DNA of 64,000 nucleotides. Source: Dipylidium caninum. Its lineage: Eukaryota > Platyhelminthes > Cestoda > Cyclophyllidea > Dipylidiidae. Location: contig QEYB01000926.1 in assembly GCA_017562135.1 (NCBI GenBank), positions 124,001 through 188,000 on the forward strand, read 5' to 3'. Both the position numbers and the translations under genes were made by a program. Position 1 is the first letter of the stretch. Every line of letters starts with the position of its first letter. The notes beneath the pieces are model-generated. The model did not search any database. It had not been told where the DNA came from and saw only the letters and a program-made list of their open reading frames with translations. Shown in pieces: positions 1-14,671 of this stretch.

Positions 1-3000
1 ATTATTTTAAGTTTAAAACCTCACGCTCAAATGAATTTTGTCACGATGAAGGCTCACCTAAAAAACTTTCCTCCAAATTTACCGCCAACACCAAACAAAC
101 CGATGACAGTAGCACTAGTTTACTAATGAAAACGGTTAAATTGTCTTCAAAAAGCTGGTTTTATTTTGGTATTCTTGGACGTGTCGAATTATTTGTCAGT
201 GGATGCCGCGATGGGTATTGGCATTACCACCCTATACATAAGCTGATGTCGTTTTAGCAATCATAGCCAAACCTCTGGGAGATCTGAGACGGTGACCTGT
301 CAACAAGCAAGTACACCCACGTAAACGGTTTTTTATAATCTAAAGTGTGCAATATTAACGGGTTCATAAAGTGCGTGGTCTGGTTAATGAGGCTCCTACG
401 TAACCGATTTTTGCCTCGGCTTGGTTACAGCCAACAATCTTATCACTACCCTCTTAGTGAAATAGTTTGGCTAACGCTTCAATGGCAAAATTTAATGAAT
501 AGATGGATTCGAGAGCATTTCAGAAGGACTCGATTCTTCCATTATTCATGTTTAATCTCTTGTCGTGTTTATATTGTTGAAGATTTTGGTCTCGCAATCT
601 TTACCTGTCAAAGTTGTTGGTGTCCAGGCTAATTGTATAATGACGTTTTCCCACAAACCAAACAGTTAATTGAAACAATATTATTTCATTTTCATTACTG
701 TTCCTATTATCTCTTGACAGCTGTGTCAGGTTACCTTAACTAATTAGGTGCCTTTTTATAAAGTAAAGTTAAACATTCTTTTCCTTTGACTTCCAGACTT
801 TGCTTCCCGTTACTCTGATTGCAGAGATATCCGGTGAAGAAGCTCTGATTCTCTCTCGTATCGACTTCAGCACCTTCAAATCATCTCACGATGTCGGTAT
901 CTCATTGCGGGCCAAACCGCGACATTCGTTTCTAGTAAGATTATGACGCCAAATTTTCCAAGAAATATTCCTAATTGACCACTGGGTACGAATCCACCTT
1001 AACGCCTCTCCACTGTCTCTGAGTGCACTAAAAACAGTCTTTTGCACAACCTGTTGTTCGGACTATAACTGGTGTAGCGTGTAAAGAATGAATGAAGGAT
1101 AATGCACCTTGAGTTTCCCATTAGTCCTCTGTGTAATGATGCCATTTTAGGGCAAAATCTGACCACGCTATTGTATATGGCAGTGAGTAGTCTAAATTCA
1201 CTCGTTTTCGTGGAAACCCATGCGCTTGCATCTCAGTCGCACTTGGTGGTTGCATACACTTGATTGACCTTCTTGGTTATAACTGCTGTCGTTCCATGAT
1301 GCGTGTATTCCTTACTTTAATCACTCTCTTATGGACCATATCAAAAGGCCCAGATTACTTTTATGCATCGAGCATTTAATCTCTCTTTCCTTTCCCACTT
1401 GTTTGTAGCAGTCATTGGTTCTGAAGACAAACGAGGCCAACACAAACTCCCTTTATACTGTTCTGTGCAATTTGAAGTTTATGCTGCGTTCTCGAGGTAG
1501 GTTCCTTTGTTCTTCTACCTCTGACACATTCATACTTTTTTGCCTATTATCAAACAGAGTTTACGTAGCTCATGAGAGGAAAGCATTAGTGACGTTAAGT
1601 AGCCATGTCGAAAGTCTGGCTGGGTCATACAAAAGATTTTCCTTCATCGCCATTTGAGTAATTTTTCCTGATTTTGAAAGGATTATGATGTTGACTCCAC
1701 AAATCTGGATCATTTTCCAGATAGATTTGAATAAATTCCGGTTTTTAAACTCACTTTAACAGAAAACTAAGTTGAGAGGGGACGTCAAATTAAACACCAT
1801 TAATAATAGTGTCATTGTCGAGAGTTATAATTTCCCTTATTGATTAATAGTAAAATTCCCTCTGGTGGGAAACTGTTTTTATTCGCTTAGCAGAGTGAAA
1901 AGGAGATCCTCACCTAAATGCAGAAAGATTTGTTTGGTAAAATCCAGTTTCACATGAGATGATGCTACTCTCCATGGCAAACTAGGTTTGGGTTGTGGTG
2001 TTTAAGACAGGATTATCTTCATAGGTACACACTTTCTAGTGAACTGACTATCTTGCCAGTCTTGGGGCCTAGTGGACTAGAGAAGTCGGGCCATTGGTCT
2101 TCGATTAGGACAAGAGGGATATTTGGAGTTTACATCTCGCCTTATTACTACAAATCTCAGAAGTAGAGACCTGCCATACGTGGACGCTATTTCAGCCTTT
2201 GTGGTGCTCTTCATAGCTTCGATGGTTCGGAAACGGTGTCACCCCTGTCAGGGGTGGAAGACCTTGTCAAAACGCGAAAGAGAGCTGAAGCGTATGGGCA
2301 TATCGTCTTATCCTCGTTAGGCAAAATCGTCGGTATGAATGCAAAGTCTCGTTGGTTTAATCCATTTTAGCACTTTAATGAACTTCGCTTCGATTGTGTA
2401 GAGAACCGAAGGATTATAATCCGCATAAACCGGTTGGTTCTCCTGCATTTTTAAAGTGTGGGACATAAAAATACTACGTAAAGTTGTTTTTGTATGGACT
2501 TTCGAGAAGCGCACTTCAAAAAGTCTCATTTTGCCTAATTGTGATTAATGAAATACGTGATTTCATCTTTTTAATACGTGACTTAACGAGTAGTTAATGC
2601 ATCACACCCTATTCCATCACGAAACCTTGTGGGTTAGAAGGGGCCGGAGAAGCCTTTTCCTTTGCTACAGTACATTGGGTCGAAGTAGGTAAGGTAACGA
2701 ACTCTAATTCTCCTGCACATTTTACCCACTTTACCTGAGGGAAATTGTCAAAAATACTCCGTTCTAATACTTTTTCATGTGAAAAGTAATTCACAATGCC
2801 GATTTTGATCCGGCATTCCGATTTTTGTTGAATTTCATTGTAACAATTTCAATAGAAAGTCTTCAATTTAAATAGAGGAAATTTCAACGGAAAATGGTAG
2901 ATGTGGGCATTGAAAGGTGTCACTTCGAAGATCTTAACAGTCTAAACTAAGTAACACTATAAAAGTCGCAAAAATCTGTGCTCCCTATGTTCAATTGTTG

Positions 3001-4084
3001 AGATTTTCCCATTTACATTGAGATTGCTTCACTACTGGCAAGATCGAGAGCATAAAAATTGCGTAATGGTTTTTAATGAGTAGGGAACCCTCTGTAATCC
3101 ACCGCCTACGTTACTGCGTCTACAGAAGAAATTTTAGGTCGTATTTTTCAAAAAAAGATTATTCTGATTGTATTTCATTCTCCTCTCCCAAGACAAACTA
3201 ACGATTAGGACATTCATTGGTTTTAACTAAGAGGATTTGTTCGTTTTAGTGGCTAGAAGTACTTGCATTTGCTCACTCGGATTGTGTTTACACCCGTGGC
3301 TTGCGCTGTTCTGGTCTCGTATTTGTGTCTCAAGACCTTGTTAGATTTTCTACCAAGTTTTCTTTGTGGATCCATTTGTCAGGTTTGGCAGCGTAAGGCA
3401 CTGAACCCGCCGAGGAATTTGTACTCAAGTTGGATGGTTTGGGAGAGCAGTTGACATTGGCCGCCCTCGGATCACATTGAATGCTGAGTGATTGCGCGGC
3501 TATTAACCTTGATTTGAAACAAATATCAGTCAATCTTATGACAGTATTTTGGCATTTTTCTCTATCCCCCCGTGGAATTTTCTGTAATCCAAGTTTTCAC
3601 GTCATTCGTACTCAGAGTAATCAAAAGCCTCGTCTAGAAGGGATTGAGGGCGCGGGGGGGTCTCCCTCCCAAATTAAAGTGGATAATACAATATTCATGG
3701 TGCAGATAGCAATCTCCTAATCATCGTTGTCATTCGTGTGGTTCTCAGCGTTGCTGCCTTCGATAGGGTCCATTCCGGTAATCAACTGTCCTCTGTCCGG
3801 GTAATAAAATAGTGATTAGGTTAAAATTGGTTCGAAGACACTTGATATTATGCAGCTGTTCCCTCCAGATAGGTGATTTCCTCGCAATCTCTTGTGGATT
3901 TTGACCTGATGATTTCAAAGGCGGCTGGAGATTATTCACTTAAATTGTTCATTTCTCAATGCATCAAATTTGAGCGTTTCTGGTAATACACACAGAAAAG
4001 GTTCCCCTAAAAAATTCCTTATGCCGAATTCAAGATCGCGAATTGAATTGCGAACTGATCTACGGGGGAAGACTAACATTCTCC
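1..4084. other. AT-leaning stretch, no gene seen
   Basis: Stops are frequent in all six frames and the longest open frames (about 60-95 codons) show no recognisable family, codon bias or paired splice sites. I see no tRNA, rRNA or mobile-element protein. It may hold introns or 5' exons of the gene that begins near 4.1 kb, but none could be supported. Confidence 0.5.
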
Positions 4085-5450
4085 ATGCAAAAAATTGAAC
4101 TGTTTTTGCCGCAGATTGTAAGTAGACAACCAATTACTGAGAGACTTCTCTTCACAAAACGTGAATTTGATGGTTTTGGTGAGGCAGAAGCATTTTCTCT
4201 AGCACGAGCAGAATACGGGGCAGAAAGCCGAGCAATGCGAATGTTGGAAGATATTCACAGAAGTCCAACAAGTAGACCATCCATAGAAACGTATATGGCG
4301 TCATTTGGGAAAGAACAAGATGTAAAGACTGAGTTGGAGAAAGAGGCATCTTTACGGCGACATCTCTCGAGATTCCCCTCCCTGAGTACCTGCGGCACCA
4401 CTTGGACAGAACACAACAGAAGTCCTTCCCCGAGATCACAGTTTGTTTCCCGTCCTCCTTCGACTCATCCTGCTTCTTTGGACAATATTGAAGTGTTTCC
4501 CGCGATTTCAGAACACTTTCCATTATCACTGCCCAGTAAGTCATGAACAACCTATTCCTTCAAACGTGTTTTTAGGTGGAACTTTCGTCTCCGTAGTCGC
4601 TCTTGACCTGTGATATAAAAATGCAGTTGTACCTTAAAAAATTGACAAAAGTAAGTTTATCACCTGAACAATTAAAACTTGTCGGCATACGTGCCGCACT
4701 TCTTGTGACATTCACTTGTCGTGGATGGAAAGGTGGGTAGAAAAAAAATGGCCAAAATCGTGTAATAAATCTTTCGTACTCGGGTCATTTAGACCAAAAA
4801 GGACGCTGCTTCACGCCAACCTGAGTAGTCGCAGGATGTGCCTAGTTGCTCACCTAAAAGACTGAATTTGATTGTTTCAATAAGCGCACTATGCGGAATT
4901 TATAGTTCACCTCATCTAAAGCTCATTTTTGAAGTCCACGCTCCATTGTTCCACACGTAAATCCGTCAAACACTCTACATTCCTTCATGCGGATAACGCA
5001 AAATCCAAAATAGTCGGTCAATCGGCCATGAATGTCCGCACTTATGGAATAAACCATACAAATTATTTTGCCGCTGTGGCCTCAACAATTGTTAAAGGTG
5101 ATGACTCCAATTAAAATTAGTCTTCTAATGAAGGATTGGGGCTTTTTGTCCCACCAATTACATTTATCCTCGCCGCCAGGTTTATAGAGTTTTCTTGGGC
5201 TTAGGGCCAGGTTAATTAATAAATAAGCCTCAAATTCACGGAAGAAATAATTATTTTGTAGGTTTGACATCTCGACAACGTGGTGGAACGGCCTTTCTAA
5301 GTGATATTTTCGAAAAATTTTCCTTGTCTTCACGGAGTCTCAATCCCGCCTCGATGAATTATGACTCTTCATTTGACGATGCCCGAAAAAACGACAACCA
5401 GGAGCTTGAGGAGTTAATAGATTTTGGCCAAGATGAGGGTTTTCCCAAGT
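4085..5450 (+). CDS. Unrecognised multi-exon gene (partial model)
   Basis: Best model: exon 4085-4535 (ATG at 4085; alternatively an internal exon entered at the acceptor ending 4114), a possible 17-nt microexon 4576-4592, exon 4935-5097 and exon 5262-5450. Donors are GTAAGT at 4536 and GTGATG at 5098; acceptors are tttttag, tttttgaag and attttgtag. The phases are 1, 0, 1 and stay in frame only if the microexon is used; the intron 4536-4575 is 40 bp. The product is hydrophilic and rich in Ser, Arg and acidic residues, with a charged helical stretch (TELEKEASLRRHL) and an acidic end (NQELEELIDFGQDEG). There is no signal peptide, membrane segment or family I recognise. The last exon either stops at TAA (5451-5453 reading through AAG) or uses a GTAATG donor at 5451, a donor type also used at 59644. 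In that case the gene continues, possibly at 7341. Function unknown. Confidence 0.5.
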
Positions 5451-7340
5451 AATGTACCTTTTTAATGCGCTACTATCTTTTATGCTCATTTTATGAGAAG
5501 AGATGGGACTTGTCATTTGTCGTGAACCTTATTTCCCCTAAGACATCACACAATGAGGTAATTGAGGCAAACGGGATTTCTAAATACGATTATTTTTACT
5601 TCCGATGTTTGTCCAGTCACAATGAAGAGAAATGAATAATTTGCTTGAAATTCGTTGGATTGACTTGAGTTATCAAAATGACATCTGGAAACTACATAAA
5701 ATTAATGTCTACCTTTAAATGATCTTGTAATAAATTTTGCACTTACAATCGTTTGTAGTCCGGTTAGATACCCGAACTTGATCATTTCCTTCAGATAAGA
5801 CGTGCTTTCACGTTGGGAGTTATGCATATTTATCTTTACGCGCTCTTAAAGATCTGAGTTAAGATGCGTCCCCTCGAGAACTGTTTTAGTCGGTATTCCT
5901 TAACGTTGAATTAGATTGGAATGGGGTTGAAGACCTACAGCGATGTCACTGCGCGAACACCTTTTTGGCAATACAACATTGTGGCAAAGATCTTCCATCA
6001 AGGGTGGAGTGGGGAGACCCTGTGGCCCCCCTTAAGTCTTCTACACGCACACGAAGTATGGGGTGGCGGTGGGCGCAGTTCGGGGACAATGTCACTGAGA
6101 AATGCCAGGTGCAGTGTCTGCAAAACAAATCTGATCAGTTGGGTGGACTAGAGACTCCAATCCTTGATGAAGCTACAGTTTTAGGCGTGTTTACACATTT
6201 AACATGGATGGATTGACACGTTTAAAAATATCACTTAAAAGTATCATGCGAAGGTCCTTACATAATGAAAATTAACCTTCATTGGAGGACTTTTTACGCC
6301 TTTTACACTGGTTGTCTTTATTCTTTTTTAATGGTCGAAACAGTAAAGTCTGCAGCGGCTAAGGAAATACACAAGAGCAAAGCCACTCGGTTAAGTGCTA
6401 TTTGGGGTATATGGTCTCGGGGGTGATGGGGCAGTAAAAATAGTCAAGTGTCTTTGTTTCTGCAATCTCAGACATACATTCAGCCATGTTTGTCCGCCTT
6501 AGGTGTTAACTAACAAAAGCCAAAAGTCATGAATTATGTATAATGACCTTAGCAAAAAACTTATTATTTTCAAGGAAAGCGTCTAGTGACTGCCTCGTTT
6601 CTGAGAAGTTGCCTCACCAAAAAGTGCTAAAATGTGTTTTGTTTCTGGGAGAGAAGATGTTCCCTTTGAGATCATTACTCTGTCCTGCGGAAATGTGACT
6701 TTGAGTGTACCAGGATCTTTCAGTCATTCTAATCTCCCTAACAGTACAATTTTATCAAAGATTTGATGGACTGATTTGCATCCGTCTTTTACCAAAGTTC
6801 AAGAAAGAGACCTTTGATCGCGGGTTGTTCACATTGCTCCGCTTTTGCTTGCGGAAGATTGTTTTTTGGGGATATTGAGGCAAACTGAGAGTTGTAAATT
6901 CAATGGAGAATGGAGCCCGATTAACTTTTACTCTTTTATAGGTGGAAATGACATCCGCGTCTTCTAAATACTAGTTTCTGATGTTTTTTCGTGCAGTGGA
7001 TACGAGGTTTTGACAACCCTTCCTTTTGTGCGCCTATAAATCCCGACGCCCACAGGGGCTGAAGCCCCCACCGATAGTCTTTGGTGAACTGGTTGACATA
7101 ATTATAGCTCTACAGTGTTTTCCTATTAGAAAGGGTGATCCTTTTAATCTTCGCGACTACTTCGCGTGATGACGGAGATTTTGTAATATTTAACGTTAAC
7201 TTCCCAGACTGAACTAATTACTTATCTCCTCAGTTTTGTGCAGACAGAGTCTCTAAGATGAACAATGAAGTAGATCGGTTAACGAGAAAAAAATGATAAT
7301 AAATTGCGCCTGGAATACGTGGTCCTCTCTCTTTCTGCAG

Positions 7341-7544
7341 GTTAAGGGAGTCAATGTGGCCCAAACTTTCGGTAGTGGGACATCATGCGGAGTCGGGACT
7401 GATGCGAGAAGAACCGATCTGTTGTAATGTGAATCAGTGCACATCACAGAGTCTACCCTCATGGTACTCAGCAAAAGGTTTTCACAGTGGTCTCTTCCTC
7501 AATCCCTGGAATGACAAGTTTACGGGCAAAAATAGCCTCGTGGG
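7341..7544 (+). CDS. Candidate further exon of the 4.1-kb gene
   Basis: The piece is bounded by a strong acceptor (ctctttctgcag) and a donor GTAATT at 7545. Its one-base overhang fits the phase left by a GTAATG donor at 5451, so the reading frame of the upstream gene would continue. The translation is hydrophilic with three cysteines (EEPICCNVNQC) and no recognised domain. The implied intron is about 1.9 kb. This is inference from splice signals and phase only. Confidence 0.25.
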
Positions 7545-10500
7545 GTAATTTCTCTGAGTGAATAATGGAGATTTTCTCTATATACACAGGGTTTGACATC
7601 TGTCACTCTTAAATGTTTCTACTCTAAGGCTATAGGTTGCGTTTTTGAGAGATTTAGATTTATGTCAATTCTAGGTGAAGAAATTTGACTGTCCATTTGT
7701 AAGGTGTGAGAAAGTTTCGCTCCCATGTCCACTGTTGATGCATTTCCCCAATACAGGAACTTTTAGCGTACCGCTAAGGCAAATAGGCATTTCGTCAGTT
7801 TGTATAAAGGGACGTCATTTACCATTGTAACGACCGCCGAATTGAGGTGAAACGTAATGACAATAGTCAGACAATGCGCTCTTTTCTCATCGTCCCATGC
7901 ATAAGTAGAGGGCGATCAATTATGAAATAGTGAAGTCTTGGGAGTTGAGGTGTGGAGAGATAGATATTTTTGTTGCCGGAATTGGGGAGTTCTCCTTTGC
8001 CCCATTGCGCAACTTGATGAACTTGTCTCGTTCTGGGGTCGCTTTGTTGGACGATGATGATGAGCGTCGTTCCACATTTCGGACGCTAACACCTTCCTTT
8101 TTGAGTTATACCCTGTTGCAGGCGAAATATACCACTACGAAGGAGTGAAGTGTCAAAAAGTGAGATTTTCGTATCCACTCCATTAAATACCGACATAGCA
8201 TGCACTTTGATACGCAACGGCGAAGATAAGGATCAAATATATATTAAAGAGAAACTTTTCAACCACGGAGGAAGAGTACTTAAGAGGTGGTGATATTTGA
8301 GGGTGACGGGGGACTCTCTGGTTACAGGCGAGAAATCCTCACGATTAGCAGGTCCATTTAGGGACTGAAACAAGTAATCTTGGAAATTTCTGAAATCATC
8401 GGGGTAGCTTTTCTGAAACTCTTACGGAGGCGCTTTTTCTATGCACCAAAATAAAAAGAGGATATTCTGAGTTTTGGCAAGTTAACATGCAATTCGACAA
8501 GGTTCTAGTCGACAAAGAATTTACTTTTTCATTAAGTTGAGTATGTGGAGCCTCCTCGTTTAACGCATTCGTCCTTCCCTTACATTAATCGTTTCTTAAT
8601 GTCAGTCTAAACTATTGTCCCCCTCGCCGTATAGCGAAACTGAAATGCGACCATGGACGGCAGGAAGCCCAACGACAAACAAGGATCCCCTACATTGCCC
8701 TGAAATGAGCCAGTTTGTTTGTAAGTGGATTTCAATTTTTGATTTAAAAGATTTTCCATCTTCTGCGATGGTAGGTCTCCTATCGACCCTTTTATCTGCT
8801 GCACCAGCATGAAGATCCTTAAAGACGTTGAGGTTTTGGCCTTTGAGTGGGGGTATAGAAAGCAGACTACGTTCAGTCATGCCGAAAAAGGTTTTCCTTG
8901 CGGGATTTCGGTATTTCCAGTCTGAAGCGTTCATCGCGATGTTGCCATTGGCAAATTCCCCTTTACGAGTGAGGCTTATGCGAAGTTAGGCGGTGAATTT
9001 CATCTCTTTATAGTTAGTTATCCGTGTAGGCTCGTCAAAATTAGTTTTACTGTTGCAGTGACACTTATAATCGCAAATGAGAGTGCTAAACTGGTCGAAA
9101 TAGATAGGAGGCACGAAATGTTATCCCATTGTTACGAGTCAGTTGTGCGTATTTTTATTCAATCCTTCAATGATTGTGACCGAACTTGATTATCATTTGG
9201 AATGCGTTCTCTTTTACAACCAGAGCTTAGATATCGTTATTTCGACAGAAATTACACAAAAGTCGTGGCCTTCCAGCTACGTAATGCTCCTTCTCCACCA
9301 CGCAGTGCCATCATACACTTTCATTCAAGCCATTCAGTGGACTAACGCCTCGTTTTCACATCCACTCCGTTTATAGAGATTAAATGCTCTGGCCGCTTAC
9401 GACCATCCTGTCGTGGTAAACCTTCAAGGGGTCCTTTAACCAAGGAATAGACATTCACTTGGAAATTATCTTTCAGTAACAATTTGCACCGATTCATACG
9501 ATAACCGTGAAATCTTTTGATTGACTTGTAGAACTACGACTCAAGTGAGTAATTTTTGCACGACAATCGTTGTCACCTACACCATTCGCCTTGTTGGATT
9601 GCGCCCGAAGAGGGATAAGTGTAAAGCGTTTCTTTTTTACACCCCAAACTCCCCTTTTGTATGATCCTCACTTTTAACCCATTATTATATCACTCTCGAT
9701 CACCGAAACGATTTCTTTCCCTCCCCTTGCGTCCCTGCGTCCCTGCGTCCTTCCTCCCTTTCGTCCGCCGTTACATACTCATGGATTTTGTGTTTATGAA
9801 TAAATGTTGAATGCATTTGGCCAATTAATTTCTCCTTTTCTCCGGTAAGGAATAAGCTCTTTTTTTCCGAAATAGGGATTGATTGTTCGAGAGAGTTTTT
9901 CTCGGTTGAGTCCAATTTTACCCTCCACAGCGATACCCCCTTTGCCCCAATGCCATTTTTGTAGTTACGGGCGATGACTTCGTTGGCACCTTGCTTGAAC
10001 CACACTTTATACCTATTATTATCTGGTAATAAATCTCTCACCTAAAACTTATTTTACATTTAATTTGCCAACCATGTTTTTGGTAGTCCCAACTCCCCCC
10101 CCCTCCCCCAACAGTCTAAAATTAGGAGAAGAATTATCTTCCTCTTGCTCAGCTCTCTGACACAAATAAAGTGAAAGAAACTATCGGGGGGGGGGGTTGC
10201 GTTCTTCAGGCGAGACTGTTTCAATCAAGGGTGCCAATAATAGCCACAATCAGTCTACATTGTCAAATTACACAGGGGACGAAGCTTTTTCGTATCATAA
10301 ATGCGTGATACAATTATCTCTTAGGTTTCTTATTCTTAGAGAGAGTGAATAATTGCGATGAGATGAAGGAAGTTGTTTTAACCAAAGGCTTTTGTCCATC
10401 TCACGACCGTCGGATAGTGTTTTGTGCGAGGTGAGAGGGAACAATGATACCCCTTGGGGCCTATTCACTGCCAATTTATCGGTCATTTGGTGTGGAAGAT

Positions 10501-13500
10501 GAGTGGTGAGAAGAAATTCGCGGTTATTTTGCTCTCCAACGACATACGTAGTTCATTATAAAGCCAGTAGATGCTGTCGCCTTCCTTCCTTCCTTACCCT
10601 CCCTGTCTGGGTCTCCTTTGACCGCCTTTCTGTGAACGGGTTGATTCAGCATCACCTCCGACTGAATCCTCGGCGCGTATTTTTGACTCCAAGGTGAGAT
10701 TTCTCTTTAATTTCACTCCAAAACTTGAGTAAACGAAACAATGGCCTTATTAATAGAACAGACAGACACACATTTTTTTGATATGCAGAAAATGGCAGGT
10801 GAACTTTTTCCTCGTCCCTCTGGACTGAGGGGAAAAAAGTCAGTGAATGCAGTATCAGATTCTGGCTTGCCAAAGTAAATGAGTTACTGTAACCAGTGGA
10901 GGAGTTTCGGTTATTAACGGGTCGACTGGCGACCTCTTCGCTTCCCACAGCAGAAGATCAAATGGGCTGAGCGTGAAAGACCGATTTTTGGTTATGACCT
11001 CTTTAGATGGGCACATTCTCTTTAATCCTACTTCACATTCATGGCTCCCTTTCATTGCTAAGTAGGTAGATTTACGAAGAAACGAATTTTGTTTAATTTA
11101 GTGTACTTTGGGTTATTCGTGTTCTCTTTTTATTACAAATGGCTTGATATGTTGACGTCGTCTACACCTGCCAATTGCGAAAATGAAAGACGTTGGAAGC
11201 AACGCCGAAGTGACGTCTGCCCTCCCCCCCAATGAAAACCACCCACCCACTCTCCGAGTGTGTACTCCAAACCAAGGAGTCCTTTTTCTCCCAATTTACG
11301 CTTTATCCGTCTAGCTACCTTATTCCTTGAGTTGTCTGGCAGATGAACATTTATCAAATCCTTTTCGACTTCTTTTTAATCTCCGTGAAACTCCTTTGAG
11401 CCTCTGCAAGCCAAGGGCTGGTGGCTTCCCAGCTCTGTCTGAATGAGTGATGAATTTCGGTGGCACGAATTGACCCCAAGTGTGAGCACCTTGGTAGACA
11501 GGAACTGCCTTCTGATCCTCGTGGGCCGTCGACAATGCTGATTTCCCTCACTTTCGAATGGTAAGTCAACTGACACGCGTAATTCAACACGATACCCCGC
11601 TTCATCATGGTCCATGCCAGTTTTGACACTTCAACTGAGGATAAAACGCTGTTGCGAAGATGTCATTGGATGATAAAAGAGAGGGTGATGGCGGTAGGTC
11701 ATAAAAATTGTTCTATATTTATTTGAATTTAATACACGAGGGTACAGGAAATTGTTTGAATTTACGAGAATTTCGACACAAAAACGCATCCCAATAGGCG
11801 TCGGGAGCGAGTTGTTGCCTGTATTCAGACTCGCAGATTCTCCACCATGCTAATCCTCCACCGAGTTCTAGATACCGTTGCTATGGCCACTCAGACCATT
11901 AGCTTAGAACCTGGGCTCCAAATTCATGATGTTGATGACTAACAAATGGATTGTCCTGATAACCACAGGAGGCGGGGGGAGGGGGACGGGGGGGACAGAG
12001 CATCCTCCATCTACGAGGCTGCATTGTGGGCCCTGGTAAAAAGGTGCCTTTGTCTTCCAACGGTCGAGAAACCCGTCCACCGTTCTGGGTGTCGAAGGCC
12101 CGACAGGCAAGTAGTTTACTAGGCGCTCGTGATGAATGCCTTCCAAGTTTCCACGGTGGGAGAGGAAATACCAAGTTGGTTGGATCCGATTCTAATTCGT
12201 TTATCTTCTGATGCAGGTTAAGACGGTGATGGTAACGAGGCTGGTGGTGGTGGGGTGGTCGCGGCAGCGTAGCAGTGAGGCGAACAGTTACAGTGTGGAA
12301 CACAGAATAAAACAGTCTGTTCAAAAGAAATACCATTTCAGGACCTTTTTCGGTGGCGCATTTTAAGTAAGACATGCATAACGGACTGCCTTACTCTTAG
12401 TTTTTTTTTCGGCTTGACATCCTCTCAGCAAAATTGAGAGTTTATGCTTAACTACCTGGATTTCACACATCATGGCTGCCACTCTTGCAGCTCAACTCAA
12501 CCATGGCAGGGAGAAGCCTGCTAACATTAGTGAAATTTGCAATAAACCGTACAAAAAGAAATGCAGGATGAGGAAAAAGCTGTAACACTTTTATTTGGTA
12601 ATTGAAAGCGGAAGTCTTTCCATCTCCGCTCTCATCCGTGTTTTGCATGGCCTCTGAATGGTTGGGCGGCCTTCTTTTGCTGGGTGGGGAGGAGGAGGAG
12701 GAGGTTTAAATTAGGGTAAAGTGAATCAGGTGTTGGCAAGCCATTGAGGCGGGCGAGGCTTTCAGCGTCGACCCCCCACAGACCCCAAAATAGTGCGATC
12801 ACCAAGGAAACTGGCTGATTTCGCCACACATTTATCGCATCCACTTCAAAGCTCACCGCTAAGTGGGACCACGCCTTCTCACTCATCATCACACCTCTAA
12901 AAACTTCCAACTTTTTTTACGGTTAAAATTACTTAAGTAATTAAGAGAGTAATCTTAAATTTCAAATAAGTGCTGCACGTGGTGATTTGGTATACTCCAA
13001 CGTCGTAGTGTGATGCTATCGTCGAGGGGGTTTTAATTTCCTCACTGACAAACGCTAGGCATCGCCCTGGCATCCGACCACCCCTTTCCGGCTTTCAAGC
13101 CCCCCTCCCCCTGCCCCCCGGTCCTCCTCTAACACTCTCCCTCCGCTCAGCCGTCGACATCTACCGGTGCCATCTACTCCGCAGATGTTATCCGGTGTCG
13201 GAGACACGGTGGGACGAGTTATCTAAATTTTCTGTCTGAGAGAATTTTTTATATGTGTAATATTTCCGCCAGAAGGGACTTTTAGTAACCACATCAATTA
13301 ACATCTTGTCAGCAACGAGATTTACCAACTAGGGAAGACGACTCTCTTTTGCAGCATATTCTACTTCACCTAGTTGCCTCTCTCAGCCTTTCCGTGACAC
13401 CAGACGAGCGGAGCGGAGGTGTAAAAGCCAGCATTTTCGTCGAGGGCGTTTTGTCTTGTCAACCAAAAGTCCACCTGCCTTTCTGTCGCATCGTCGTCTC

Positions 13501-14650
13501 CCCGCCGGCCGCGTTTGCAAGCGCTTGTCGCTGCAGGTGTCACGACGCCTGGACCATCGCTCGTGAAGAGGCACTGGCGTCCGCCGCCCTCCTTTAGGCA
13601 AAGTCCTATTCCATTGGAGATTCAAAGAGGGGGAAATGCCAAGTTCCGCCAGTGAGTAGGTGGTTTTTGTACTCTTGTATGAGGCAATTTGTGATGAGCA
13701 AATGCGTATTTTAGTTATGATTGTTTGGTGGTGTCTTCGCCCTCTGATTTGGCGCCCATCGAGCCCAAGTTGTCTCCCATCTTAAGTGTAAAGAGGCGCA
13801 GCGCTCGCCGTTACGAATGGAGTTGGAGAAGAACTCCCAACCGGAGGTCTAACTCAGGTGAGGGCGAAGACTGCCATTTACGCCTCTGTTCTCTCCCGCT
13901 CACCCTCCAATCGCTTCTCCCTCTTTCCCCCCTTCTTGTGCATTTGGGCACCCTGTTTCACCGCTTCTAGTAAGCCCAACTGAAGCCTTTCGTGTGGCGA
14001 GGAAAGTATTTGTCATCATTTTTACTTAATTCCCTATTCATTGAGCGTTTATCGAGATTATGTCAGGTTGTCAAGCCGTCTGAGTCCAAATCACATGTGA
14101 GAGACCCCTGCAATTCTTGGGAGGATTGAGAGATTGGATGAACTCGTCCGCTTCGCTCCCTACAAATTCACATTTCCCAAACGGAAAGAGAGTGTCTTCC
14201 CACCCGACGATTGAAAGACCGAGAGGCGGAGAAACGAGTTCTCCTTACCGGAGCAGTTTTATGCATGCCATCGACGCTTCCACACCCGGTTCACTTGACA
14301 TCGTCTGCAAATGAGGGTGGCAGCCCCAAACTCCAAGAACACACTCTTCCAACAAACACCATCTTATGCCCGATCCTGTGTTTTGGTCTCACAAATGCTC
14401 ATTATAGTCCCGACCTTCCCTCTACAGACACGCGGCAATCATGTTTTTTTCCATGAGCATCTGCAAAAACATGCACCCGAGTGACTGACACCGGGTGCCG
14501 CTTTCTGTGCCGGTCATGTATGAATACACGGATGAGGGGGCGAGCGGGGGAGAGAGGCGCAGGGGGGGGGAGGGGCTGCCGACGGGCGGAAGGAGGTGGG
14601 CGGACGAACGCCGCGATGAGGACCGAGGTACCCCATCGCAACTGTCAATT

Positions 14651-14671
14651 TCTCTCTCTCTCTCTCTCTCT
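14651..14671. repeat. (CT)n microsatellite
   Basis: About ten uninterrupted CT dinucleotides in non-coding sequence. Confidence 0.9.

Noticed and set aside
8602..8934. 110-codon minus-strand frame
   Set aside because: No ATG context, splice partner or family; overlapping frames of similar length exist on both strands.
9700..10041. 113-codon minus-strand frame
   Set aside because: Begins at a non-ATG codon, ends in a GCGTCCCT repeat, no recognised similarity.
11899..12375. 158-codon minus-strand frame
   Set aside because: Starts with ATG but is rich in His/Pro/Arg from CCACC repeats and matches no family; kept out for lack of support.
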